This document shows, one piece after another, positions 1 to 6,026 of a DNA stretch of 9,237 bases. Positions within the stretch are counted from its first letter, which is position 1, and every line of letters begins with the position of its first letter. A program made the position numbers and the translations under genes. The stretch covers positions 1-9,237 of the forward strand of contig JAOAES010000057.1 in assembly GCA_026416655.1 (NCBI GenBank). Direction: 5' to 3'. Below the pieces are notes generated by a model that saw only the letters and a program-made list of their open reading frames with translations, was not told where the DNA came from and searched no databases. Source of the DNA: Fimbriimonadales bacterium (lineage in GTDB: Bacteria > Armatimonadota > Fimbriimonadia > Fimbriimonadales > GBS-DC).

Positions 1-44
1 TGTATGGAAACATTCTATGGATACCATGTTGTCCAAATCTTTGT

Positions 45-58
45 CGGCATGCATGCCG
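45..58. promoter_or_regulatory. 14-bp perfect palindrome before clpC
   Basis: CGGCATGCATGCCG is its own reverse complement. It ends 4 nt before the GGAGG at 63-67, so it lies in the clpC leader or promoter-proximal DNA. It could be an operator half-site pair, or a short stem that partly controls ribosome access. It matches neither the CIRCE (HrcA) element nor the heptad-repeat CtsR box. A role is inference only. Confidence 0.35.
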
Positions 59-62
59 CGCT

Positions 63-67
63 GGAGG
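63..67 (+). promoter_or_regulatory. Shine-Dalgarno site of clpC
   Basis: GGAGG lies 7 nt before the ATG at 75 and 10 nt before the ATG at 78. It supports initiation at this pair of Met codons but does not decide between them. Confidence 0.7.
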
Positions 68-74
68 GTCGAGC

Positions 75-953
75 ATGATGTGGCAACGCTTTACAGAACG
101 CGCTCGGAAAGTGATTTTCTATGCGCAGGAGGAGGCGCAGCGGCTGGGTGAGACGCAGGTCAGCACCGAGCATCTGTTGCTGGGGCTGGTGCGCGAATCG
201 GACAGCGTCGCGGCGCGAATCCTGGATCGGATGGGGGTGAGCTTGCAGCGCATTCGAAACGAAATCGAACGCTACGCCACCCGCAGCGAGGCGCGCTACG
301 GCGCAGAGATGCAACTTACCTCGCGTGCGAAGCGCGTCATCGACCTCGCTTACGACGAGGCGCGCCAACTGAACAACAACTATATCGGCACGGAACACCT
401 GCTACTCGGCTTGATTCGCGAGGGGGAGGGTCTGGCGGCGCGCGTGCTGCACAAACTCGGCGTCGACTTGGACCGCGCCCGCCGCGAAGTGATGAATCTG
501 CAGGAGCATGAGGGGCAACCCACTCCCTCCTCCACACGCCCGCAACGCTCCCGCACCCCCACCCTCGACGAGTTCGGGCGCGACCTGACCGAAATGGCGC
601 GTCAGGGCAAGCTGGACCCCGTAATCGGACGCCACAACGAGGTGGAGCGCGTGATGCAAATCCTCGCGCGGCGCACCAAAAACAACCCCGTCTTAGTCGG
701 TCCGCCCGGCGTGGGCAAGACCGCCATCGTGGAAGGCTTGGCGCAGCGCATCGTGCAGGGCGATGTGCCCGAACAGCTGCGCAATAAACGCATTATCTCG
801 CTCGACCTCGCTGGACTCGTCGCGGGGACGAAGTATCGCGGCGAGTTCGAAGAGCGCATGAAGCGCGTGCTGGACGAGGTGCGCAAGGCGCAGGGCGATG
901 TCATCCTGTTCATCGACGAGCTGCATACGCTGATTGGCGCGGGCGCGGCGTAA
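75..953 (+). CDS. clpC: ClpC N-terminal fragment (Clp_N repeats plus start of NBD1)
   Basis: This is the open frame before the TAA: 292 aa holding both Clp_N repeats, the linker and NBD1 as far as Walker B (DVILFIDELHTLIGAGAA). There are tandem ATG codons at 75 and 78. A GGAGG at 63-67 lies 7 nt before the first and 10 nt before the second. Relatives begin MWQRFTERARKV or similar, so 78 is as likely as 75. If translation really stops here, the product lacks the NBD1 sensor and Arg-finger region, the M-domain and all of NBD2. It could not act as an unfoldase, although an N-domain fragment could still bind adaptors. Confidence 0.75.
   Translation: MMWQRFTERARKVIFYAQEEAQRLGETQVSTEHLLLGLVRESDSVAARILDRMGVSLQRIRNEIERYATRSEARYGAEMQLTSRAKRVIDLAYDEARQLNNNYIGTEHLLLGLIREGEGLAARVLHKLGVDLDRARREVMNLQEHEGQPTPSSTRPQRSRTPTLDEFGRDLTEMARQGKLDPVIGRHNEVERVMQILARRTKNNPVLVGPPGVGKTAIVEGLAQRIVQGDVPEQLRNKRIISLDLAGLVAGTKYRGEFEERMKRVLDEVRKAQGDVILFIDELHTLIGAGAA
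951..953 (+). other. In-frame TAA replacing a Glu codon in clpC
   Basis: The codons run GCG GCG TAA GGC GCG ATT GAC GCT TCG. ClpC proteins have Ala-Ala/Gly-Glu-Gly-Ala-Ile-Asp-Ala-Ser here, so the ancestral codon was most simply GAA. TAA cannot be a reassigned codon in this organism, because nusB and pstB end with TAA exactly at their family-typical C-termini. Confidence 0.95.
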
Positions 954-977
954 GGCGCGATTGACGCTTCGAACATC

Positions 978-2570
978 ATGAAGCCCGCCCTCGCGCGCGG
1001 CGAGCTGCAGTGCGTCGGCGCGACCACGCAGGACGAATACCGCAAATACATCGAACGCGACGCCGCGCTGGAACGCCGATTCCAGCCTGTGCAGGTGCGC
1101 GAACCCTCGCCTGAAGAGGCGGTGCAAATCCTCAAGGGGCTGCGCGACCGCTACGAGACGCACCATCGCGTGATTATCACCGACAGCGCGGTAGAAGCGG
1201 CGGTCAAACTCTCCAGCCGCTACATTACCGACCGCTTCCTGCCCGATAAGGCAATCGACCTGATTGACGAGGCGTCCTCGCGCGTGAAGCTGCTGCAGAC
1301 CCTGCCGCCGCTGGAGCTGCGCAAAGCGAAGGGCGAGCTGGAGATGATCGAGAAAGAAATCGCCAGCGCACGCCAGCAGAACGACTTCGACCGCCTGGAG
1401 GAGTTGGAAGACCGCAAGGTCGCCCTGCAGGAGCGCATCGAGGCGATGGAAGACGAGTGGGAAGCAGCGCGCCAAGAGATGACCACCCTCGTCACCGAGC
1501 AGGATGTGGCGCATATCGTGCAGAGCTGGACAGGCATCCCCGTCGCCCGCCTCGTGGAGAGCGAGACGCAGAAACTGCTGCACATCGAGGACGAACTCCA
1601 TCGGCGCGTGATTGGGCAGCACGAGGCGGTCTCCGCCGTCGCTCGCGCCCTGCGCCGCGCCCGCTCCGGTCTGAAAGACCCGAAGCGACCGATGGGCACC
1701 TTCATCTTCCTCGGTCCGACAGGCGTTGGCAAGACCGAACTGGCGCGTGCCCTCGCAGGCTACCTGTTCGATAACGAGAACAACCTGATTCGCATCGACA
1801 TGAGCGAATACATGGAGCGGTTCAATGTGTCCCGCCTGATTGGCGCGCCGCCGGGCTATGTCGGCTACGAGGAGGGCGGCGTGCTGACCGAAGCGGTGCG
1901 ACGCCAGCCCTACAGCGTCGTGCTGCTGGATGAGATCGAGAAGGCGCACCCCGATGTCTTCAACCTGCTGCTGCAGGTGATGGAAGACGGACGCCTGACC
2001 GACTCGCAGGGGCACGTGGTCGACTTCCGTAACACGATTATCATCATGACCAGCAACGTGGGCGTGCGCTCCGTCGTGGAGGAGGCGGGCATCGGGCTGC
2101 GCCGCGATAAGCAGACCGACCCTGAAGACCCGCGCACCTACGAGGCGATGCGCAATCGCGTGCTGGAAGAGATGAAGAAGCTCTTCCGCCCTGAGTTCCT
2201 GAACCGTGTGGACGAAGTGATTGTGTTCCACCCGCTCACGCGCAATGAGATTCTGCAAATTGTGGATCTGATGGTCGGGCGCGTGCAGGAGCAGCTCGCC
2301 GCGCACAACATGCGCCTCGGGCTGGAGCCTGCCGTGAAAGACCTGCTGGCGCAGAAGGGCTACGACCCGAACTACGGCGCGCGTCCGCTTCGCCGCGTGG
2401 TGCAGCAGATGATTGAAGACCCGCTCTCCGAGCAGCTGCTGCTGGGGCGGTTCGAGGAAGGCGATACGATTATCGCCCGCCTGAACGAGAACAACGAGAT
2501 TGTGTTCGTCAAGGGCGAAGATCTGCCTCCCGCTGGCGAGAGCGACCTGACCACCGCCGCGTTGCAGTAG
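978..2570 (+). CDS. clpC: ClpC C-terminal fragment (end of NBD1, M-domain, NBD2)
   Basis: This is the open frame after the TAA, from the first downstream ATG, which corresponds to Met302 of the full frame (NIMKPALARGEL in the family). It holds the end of NBD1, the M/UVR coiled segment, complete NBD2 with Walker A/B, and the Clp D2-small C-terminal domain (RPEFLNRVDE, YDPNYGARPLRR). No Shine-Dalgarno sequence is visible at a useful distance before 978; the only AAGG (952-955) is over 20 nt away. The fragment begins in the middle of a folded domain, so the ATG is probably an ordinary internal Met and not a real start. It is in the same frame as the upstream piece, so this is a point interruption and not a frameshift. 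Confidence 0.6.
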   Translation: MKPALARGELQCVGATTQDEYRKYIERDAALERRFQPVQVREPSPEEAVQILKGLRDRYETHHRVIITDSAVEAAVKLSSRYITDRFLPDKAIDLIDEASSRVKLLQTLPPLELRKAKGELEMIEKEIASARQQNDFDRLEELEDRKVALQERIEAMEDEWEAARQEMTTLVTEQDVAHIVQSWTGIPVARLVESETQKLLHIEDELHRRVIGQHEAVSAVARALRRARSGLKDPKRPMGTFIFLGPTGVGKTELARALAGYLFDNENNLIRIDMSEYMERFNVSRLIGAPPGYVGYEEGGVLTEAVRRQPYSVVLLDEIEKAHPDVFNLLLQVMEDGRLTDSQGHVVDFRNTIIIMTSNVGVRSVVEEAGIGLRRDKQTDPEDPRTYEAMRNRVLEEMKKLFRPEFLNRVDEVIVFHPLTRNEILQIVDLMVGRVQEQLAAHNMRLGLEPAVKDLLAQKGYDPNYGARPLRRVVQQMIEDPLSEQLLLGRFEEGDTIIARLNENNEIVFVKGEDLPPAGESDLTTAALQ

Positions 2571-2574
2571 CACC

Positions 2575-2599
2575 CGAATGAATTCGCGCCCACCCAACC
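2575..2599 (+). repeat. Left arm of inverted repeat around clpC terminator
   Basis: The first 12 bases, CGAATGAATTCG, are the exact reverse complement of 2664-2675. The next 13 bases match the right arm at 9 positions, so the arms share about 21 of 25 bases. Together they enclose the terminator and 51 bp of other DNA. This looks like two inverted copies of a short dispersed repeat, or the ends of a ~101-bp MITE-like element. Confidence 0.6.
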
Positions 2600-2600
2600 G

Positions 2601-2627
2601 AAAAACCCCGCTTAGGCGGGGTTTTTT
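2601..2627 (+). terminator. Intrinsic terminator downstream of clpC
   Basis: An 11-bp perfect stem (AAAAACCCCGC / GCGGGGTTTTT) closes a TTAG loop and is followed by T residues to 2627. It starts 31 nt after the clpC stop. It should separate clpC transcription from rplS-lepB. The A-tract on the left arm makes it potentially active in both directions, though no minus-strand gene lies immediately to its right. Confidence 0.93.
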
Positions 2628-2650
2628 GAATGCTCAGAGGCGGGATTTGC

Positions 2651-2675
2651 GGTTGTGTGCGGACGAATTCATTCG
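2651..2675 (-). repeat. Right arm of inverted repeat around clpC terminator
   Basis: Read on the minus strand, this begins CGAATGAATTCG and ends CAACC, as the left arm does. It overlaps the likely -35 region of the rplS promoter (2672-2677), so if it is an inserted repeat it may have contributed to that promoter. Confidence 0.6.
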
Positions 2676-2700
2676 CTTAGGGTGATGAGGCGGGTATACT
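2672..2700 (+). promoter_or_regulatory. Candidate promoter of rplS-lepB
   Basis: TATACT at 2695-2700 is a good -10. A weak -35, TTCGCT, lies at 2672-2677 with a 17-nt spacer. The predicted start near 2707 gives a leader of about 55 nt to rplS. A second possible -10, TATCCT, lies at 2719-2724. The site is just downstream of the clpC terminator, as expected for a separate transcription unit. Confidence 0.45.
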
Positions 2701-2760
2701 TTTCCCCCGCGCGTTGGGTATCCTATAGGCGCGTTTACCGAACTCAAAAAGCGAGGTGCT

Positions 2761-3117
2761 ATGATGAACCACACCGTGTTGCAGGAAGTGGAGAAGCCCT
2801 ATCTGAAGAGCGAAGTGCCGGAGTTTCGTCCGGGCGACACCGTGCGCGTGCATGTGCGCGTGGTGGAGGGCGGCAAGGAACGCATCCAGATTTTCGAGGG
2901 CGTGGTGATTGCCCGCAAGAATCGCGGCATCGCGGACACGATTACCGTGCGCAAGGTGTCCTATGGCGTGGGCGTGGAGCGTACCTTCCCGATTCATTCG
3001 CCGATGGTCGCCAAGATTGAGGTGGTGCGCAAGGGCAAGGTGCGTCGCGCGAAGCTCTACTACTTGCGCAACCTGTCGGGCAAAGCCGCGCGCTTGAAAG
3101 AGGACATGAGCCGCTGA
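2761..3117 (+). CDS. rplS: 50S ribosomal protein L19
   Basis: L19 is a component of the large ribosomal subunit at the 30S-50S interface, near bridges with 16S rRNA. The 118-aa product is of family length and carries the expected blocks: EFRPGDTVRVHVRVVEG (about 21-37), IQIFEGVVIARKNRG (42-56), TITVRKVSYGVGVERTFP (60-77) and VRRAKLYYLRNLSGKAARL (94-112). There are tandem ATGs at 2761 and 2764. The GAGG at 2753-2756 lies 4 nt from the first and 7 nt from the second, so 2764 may be the true start. The stop TGA overlaps the lepB ATG by 1 nt. The rplS-lepB order is common in bacteria (often after trmD), but trmD and its usual partners are not upstream here; clpC and its terminator are. Confidence 0.97.
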   Translation: MMNHTVLQEVEKPYLKSEVPEFRPGDTVRVHVRVVEGGKERIQIFEGVVIARKNRGIADTITVRKVSYGVGVERTFPIHSPMVAKIEVVRKGKVRRAKLYYLRNLSGKAARLKEDMSR

Positions 3118-3932
3118 TGGAGCCGTTCGCCCCGCCCACGGGTCCGCTGAACTGGATCGAAACGCTGGCGCGACTGCCCGTCGCCACGATTGTGTTCACG
3201 ATGGCGGTCTGCATCGTGGTTCGGCTGGGCGTCGCGCCATTGCAGAGCCGCCCCGCGCGATTCTTCAACAACCTGCTGGACGCGATTATCTACGCGGGCA
3301 TTCTGGTCTACCTGATTATCCGCCCCTATCTGGTACAGCCGTTTTACATCCCCTCCGAGTCGATGGTTCCCACGCTGCGGGTCGGGGATGTGGTGATGGT
3401 GGGCAAGTTCAGCTATCGGTTCAGCGAGCCGAAGCGGTTCGATATCGTGGTGTTCCGTGCGCCCGACTGGGCGTTGAACCCCTGGCAGACGCCGGGCAAA
3501 ACCGACTTCGTGAAGCGGCTGATTGGACTGCCGGGCGATGTGATTGAGGTCAAAGCGGGCGAGGGGCTGTATCTGAACGGGAAGCAGCTGAACGAGCCGT
3601 ACCTGAACGGCGTGCCCCAGTACTCGATGAAGATCATCGACGGCTGGGTATACGAATACAACGATTTTGGCGACATCTGGAAAGGCGGCGAGAAGACGAT
3701 GCGCCAGCCTGTGTTCGACGAGGCGGAGCGCCAGAAGGTGCTGCGCACGCCCTCGCAGCCCATCCCGCCCGGTAAGTACCTGATGCTCGGCGACAACCGC
3801 AACAACAGCAGCGACGGGCATCACTGGGGCTTGCTGGACGCGAATCGCGTGGTGGGCAAGGCGTTGTTCGTGTTCTGGCCCCTGAATCGAATCGGACCAG
3901 CGAATCGCACGGAACTGCCGAAGGTAGAGTGA
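3117..3932 (+). CDS. lepB: Signal peptidase I (type I leader peptidase)
   Basis: This membrane-bound Ser/Lys peptidase cleaves signal peptides from exported proteins on the outer face of the cytoplasmic membrane. The 271-aa product has two hydrophobic segments (about 22-41 and 55-70), then the catalytic domain. Box B, IPSESMVPTL, carries nucleophile Ser82. Box D, FVKRLIGLPGD, carries general base Lys133. Box E, GDNRNNSSDGHHWG, lies near the C-terminus. All the key residues are present, so it should be active. The start overlaps the rplS stop (TGATG), implying translational coupling from the rplS promoter. An insert of about 50 residues between boxes D and E contains an aromatic-rich stretch (GWVYEYNDFGDIW), as in longer family members. 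The gene ends 1 nt before the convergent dehydrogenase. Confidence 0.96.
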   Translation: MEPFAPPTGPLNWIETLARLPVATIVFTMAVCIVVRLGVAPLQSRPARFFNNLLDAIIYAGILVYLIIRPYLVQPFYIPSESMVPTLRVGDVVMVGKFSYRFSEPKRFDIVVFRAPDWALNPWQTPGKTDFVKRLIGLPGDVIEVKAGEGLYLNGKQLNEPYLNGVPQYSMKIIDGWVYEYNDFGDIWKGGEKTMRQPVFDEAERQKVLRTPSQPIPPGKYLMLGDNRNNSSDGHHWGLLDANRVVGKALFVFWPLNRIGPANRTELPKVE

Positions 3933-3942
3933 GCTAACTCAC
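3929..3942. other. Short palindrome over two convergent stop codons
   Basis: GTGAG-CTAA-CTCAC forms a 5-bp stem that contains the lepB TGA (3930-3932) and the dehydrogenase TAG (3936-3934). With 1 nt between the stops there is no room for a normal terminator, and no T-run follows on either strand. Confidence 0.4.
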
Positions 3943-4950
3943 CACATTCTGCGGACGCCCCTCCAGAAACGCCTTCAGGTTCGCCAGCGTGGTGTCCAGA
4001 ATACGCTGCACAGCCTCCTGACTGTTGAAGGCGATATGCGGGGTGAACACCACATCGTCGCGTTTGAGCAGCAGGTGCGCCTGCACGACCTGCTTGAGCG
4101 TCTGCTCCGCGAGGGGCATCTTCAGCAGCGCGCTCTCTTCTTGAATATACTCCTCGCCTTCAATCACATCCAGCCCTGCGCCCGCCAGAATCCCCTCTTC
4201 CAGCGCCCAGAGCAACGCTTCCGTGTCCACCACGCTACCGCGCGCCGTGTTAATCAGCAGCGCGCCGCGCTTCATCTTGCTCAGCGTCTCGCGGTTAATC
4301 AGGTGATAGGTCTCTGGCAGGGCGGGCACATGGAGCGACACGATGTCCGACTCGCGCAGCAGCGTATCTAAATCAGTGTAAGTGAAGCCCAGCACCTCAG
4401 CGAGCAGGGGGTGCGGGCGCGTGTCATACGCCAGCACGCGCATGCCGAACCCACGCGCGATACGGATTACATGCAGCCCGATATTCCCCGCGCCCACCAC
4501 GCCCAGCGTCTTGCCGTAGAGGTCGAACCCGCGCAGCTCGCGAATGCGAAAATCGCCGCGCAGCCCCTGAAAGTACGCCGCGTGCAACTTGCGCGAGAGC
4601 GACAGTATCAGCGCGAAGGTATGCTCCGCCACCGTGTTCTCGCCGTAGTGGGGCACATTGCACACGGTAATTCCCCGCTCGCGGCACGCCTGCAGGTCGA
4701 TGTGGTCGTAGCCCGTGGACATCGTCAGCACGAGGCGCAGGCTCGGCAACGATTCGATGACGGCGCGGGTGAGCTTCGTCCAGATGAACACCACCACCGC
4801 CTCGAAATCGGCGTATTGCCCGGCGGTTTCGGGGCTGAGGTGGTCGTGAAAAAAGCGCGCCTCGACCTGATCGGCAATCTGCAGGCGTAGCAAGCCCGCC
4901 TGCAGGTAATCGGGCTGCCATTCCTCTAAATCGAAAAAGGCGATTCGCAT
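3934..4950 (-). CDS. D-isomer-specific 2-hydroxyacid dehydrogenase (NAD-dependent)
   Basis: This 338-aa cytosolic oxidoreductase belongs to the D-2-hydroxyacid dehydrogenase family, which interconverts 2-oxoacids and D-2-hydroxyacids using NAD(H). The Rossmann motif GVVGAGNIG lies at 150-158 with an acidic residue (D176, LAYDTR) to select NAD. Catalytic residues appear as Arg237 (NTARGS), Glu in DVIEGEE (about 264-267) and His305 (TPHIAFNS). The substrate-side motif STGYDHIDL is at 78-86. The TPHIAFNS ending and the long segment before it (EESALLKMPLAEQTLKQVVQ) resemble the D-lactate dehydrogenase branch more than phosphoglycerate or glyoxylate dehydrogenases, but the substrate cannot be settled from sequence. 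It begins 6 nt after the stop of the membrane protein at 4957-5445, with no strong Shine-Dalgarno, so it is probably co-transcribed and coupled. It ends 1 nt from lepB, convergently. Confidence 0.9.
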   Translation of the reverse strand: MRIAFFDLEEWQPDYLQAGLLRLQIADQVEARFFHDHLSPETAGQYADFEAVVVFIWTKLTRAVIESLPSLRLVLTMSTGYDHIDLQACRERGITVCNVPHYGENTVAEHTFALILSLSRKLHAAYFQGLRGDFRIRELRGFDLYGKTLGVVGAGNIGLHVIRIARGFGMRVLAYDTRPHPLLAEVLGFTYTDLDTLLRESDIVSLHVPALPETYHLINRETLSKMKRGALLINTARGSVVDTEALLWALEEGILAGAGLDVIEGEEYIQEESALLKMPLAEQTLKQVVQAHLLLKRDDVVFTPHIAFNSQEAVQRILDTTLANLKAFLEGRPQNVVS

Positions 4951-4956
4951 CTCGTT

Positions 4957-5445
4957 CTACCGAAACGCAACTTCCAAGACGCCGTTATGCGCCCGGCATT
5001 CGCCGATTCGTCGGGCGCGCCCCACGAGGTAGGTCTCGTAGATGTAGAGCGGAACCTCGCGTCCGAGTGCGCGGCGCGCCTCCTCATAGGCGATGCGTGC
5101 GGCGCGCGCCGTGTACCAGCGGGGCAACATCACGCCCGCATTCAGGCGCAGTGCGACTTGCTTGCCTTCGTGCTGAACCACCTTGAAACGCAGCGGGGCG
5201 TCCTTCGCGCGATAGGCGGCGGTGAGCTGCTCAGTCAGAACCGTTAGTTTCGCCGCGTCGCTTGGCTGACGGCGCGTCGCTTCGCGAATCGCGGGCAGGC
5301 GGTTCGCCCAGTCAGGTTCGGCATAGTAGGTAGGCTCGTTCAGGAATCGCTCCTCGCGGCGTTGCTCGTGGCGAATCCAGCCCAGCAGCCCCAGAAACGC
5401 GAGCAGCACCAGCAGATACGGCGTGTAGCGGGCGACGATTTTCAT
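4957..5445 (-). CDS. Hypothetical single-pass membrane-anchored protein
   Basis: I do not recognise this family. The 162-aa product starts MKIVARYTPYLLVLLAFLGLLG, a basic N-terminus followed by one hydrophobic helix (about 9-24). An Arg-rich flank (RHEQRREER) follows, then a soluble domain of about 130 residues with two Trp, conserved-looking Tyr-rich patches (TYYAEPDW, VPLYIYETYLVG) and one Cys near the C-terminus. There is no lipobox and no catalytic motif I can name. The start at 5445 is chosen because a GGGGTG lies about 5 nt upstream and TATAAT at 5465-5470 is properly placed. A longer open frame to 5496 would run across that promoter. The frame has coding-like composition and a following gene 6 nt away. 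The strongly basic residues after the helix make orientation uncertain; the domain may well be cytoplasmic. Confidence 0.75.
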   Translation of the reverse strand: MKIVARYTPYLLVLLAFLGLLGWIRHEQRREERFLNEPTYYAEPDWANRLPAIREATRRQPSDAAKLTVLTEQLTAAYRAKDAPLRFKVVQHEGKQVALRLNAGVMLPRWYTARAARIAYEEARRALGREVPLYIYETYLVGRARRIGECRAHNGVLEVAFR

Positions 5446-5464
5446 AACGCACCCCGATACAACG

Positions 5465-5470
5465 ATTATA
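5465..5470 (-). promoter_or_regulatory. -10 promoter element of membrane protein/dehydrogenase operon
   Basis: A perfect TATAAT on the minus strand lies 19 nt before the ATG at 5445. No good -35 accompanies it: TGTCCC sits at a 17-nt spacing and TTGTGT at 20 nt. The rest of the 128-nt gap (5446-5573) after nusB shows no terminator hairpin, so some read-through from nusB is possible. Confidence 0.6.
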
Positions 5471-5573
5471 CCGCACTTTTGCCAATAGGGACACAAGGGC
5501 TGAAAGGCGAGGAACTGAATCGGGCGATGTTCGGATTATTGCTCGCACGCGCTGCATGAGCCATACAGAAGGC

Positions 5574-6026
5574 TTAATCGTTCGCCTCGCGTGGGGTCGC
5601 GTCCTCGGGGTACATCTGTCGCACAATCGCGCCGAGGATCCCGTTCACGAACCGCCCCGACTCCGCCGTGCTGTATTTCTTCGCCAGTTCAATCGCGTCG
5701 TTGATGACCACTTTGTAGGGCTGCTCAGGGTGATGGCGTAGCTCGTAAATCGCGAGGCGCAGCAGGTTGCGGTCAATCACCGCCATGCGGTCAATCGTCC
5801 ATCCCCGCGCGTACTGCTGGATGAGCGGATCCAGCTCGGTGAGTTGGGTGCGGGTTGTGCCGCGCACGAGTTCGCGCACCGCGTCGGCGTCGTCTGGCTC
5901 CAGCGCGGCGACGCCCAGCACCTCTTCGATGGCTTCCTCCACAGGCTTGCTGCTGAGGTCAATCTGATACAAGGCGCGCAGCGCCCATTCCCGCACAGCG
6001 CGACGACCCGAGGGCTTACCGTTCAC
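5574..6026 (-). CDS. nusB: Transcription antitermination factor NusB
   Basis: NusB binds boxA RNA together with NusE (ribosomal protein S10) and supports antitermination of rRNA operons. The 150-aa all-helical product has the family pattern: N-terminal RRAVREWALRALYQIDL (8-24), DRMAVIDRNLLRLAIYELRH (79-98), VVINDAIELAKKYS (106-119) and the C-terminal SGRFVNGILGAIVR (123-136). The start is GTG at 6026, within a 4-nt overlap with the accC stop (GTGA). A strong Shine-Dalgarno GGGAGGTG lies at 6038-6031, six nt from the start, so nusB is independently and efficiently initiated. The accC-nusB neighbourhood is a conserved one (accB-accC-(yqhY)-nusB in Firmicutes). TAA is the real stop here. Confidence 0.95.
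   Translation of the reverse strand: MNGKPSGRRAVREWALRALYQIDLSSKPVEEAIEEVLGVAALEPDDADAVRELVRGTTRTQLTELDPLIQQYARGWTIDRMAVIDRNLLRLAIYELRHHPEQPYKVVINDAIELAKKYSTAESGRFVNGILGAIVRQMYPEDATPREAND

Larger units (their letters stand above)
75..2570 (+). pseudogene. clpC: ClpC ATPase locus interrupted by one in-frame TAA
   Basis: Read through codon 293, this is one 831-codon ClpC, the usual family size. ClpC is a Hsp100 AAA+ unfoldase that threads cytosolic substrates into ClpP. Domains in order: two Clp_N repeats (about 1-148); a Pro/Ser/Thr-rich linker; NBD1 with Walker A GPPGVGKT (209-216), Walker B VILFIDE (276-282) and Arg finger in LERR (332-335); a short coiled M/UVR region (about 412-470), which marks ClpC rather than ClpB; NBD2 with Walker A GPTGVGKT (547-554) and Walker B VVLLDE (615-620). 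IGL at 673-675 resembles the ClpP-docking tripeptide. Codon 293 is TAA where relatives have Glu (GAGAA-E-GAIDASN), in the second NBD1 pore loop. Both sides stay in one frame and look fully conserved, so this is a very recent nonsense mutation, a G-to-T sequence error, or readthrough. It stands alone, followed by its own terminator. The ClpC identity is secure; whether the gene is functional is not. Confidence 0.9.

Noticed and set aside
1..74. CIRCE or CtsR operator upstream of clpC.
   Set aside because: Neither the TTAGCACTC inverted repeat nor the GGTCAAA heptad repeat is present in the 74 nt available; the promoter may lie partly outside the window.
951..953. Reading TAA as a reassigned sense codon (Glu).
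   Set aside because: nusB and pstB end with TAA at their family-typical C-termini, so TAA is a normal stop in this genome.
75..2570. Calling the first locus ClpB.
   Set aside because: It has only a short UVR-like middle region, not the long ClpB M-domain, and it carries an IGL ClpP-docking-like tripeptide that ClpB lacks.
693..2597. A 634-codon open frame on the minus strand, antisense to clpC.
   Set aside because: Its composition is His/Leu/Arg/Gln-rich with no recognisable domain, and it mirrors the high-GC codon bias of clpC, whose motifs are unmistakable on the other strand.
4036..4890. Plus-strand open frames inside the hydroxyacid dehydrogenase region.
   Set aside because: They are opposite-strand shadows of a gene with complete NAD-binding and catalytic motifs.
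5446..5496. Longer start for the hypothetical membrane protein at 5496.
   Set aside because: The extension crosses a clear TATAAT and places a polar, Cys-containing stretch before a typical MKI-type membrane-anchor start.
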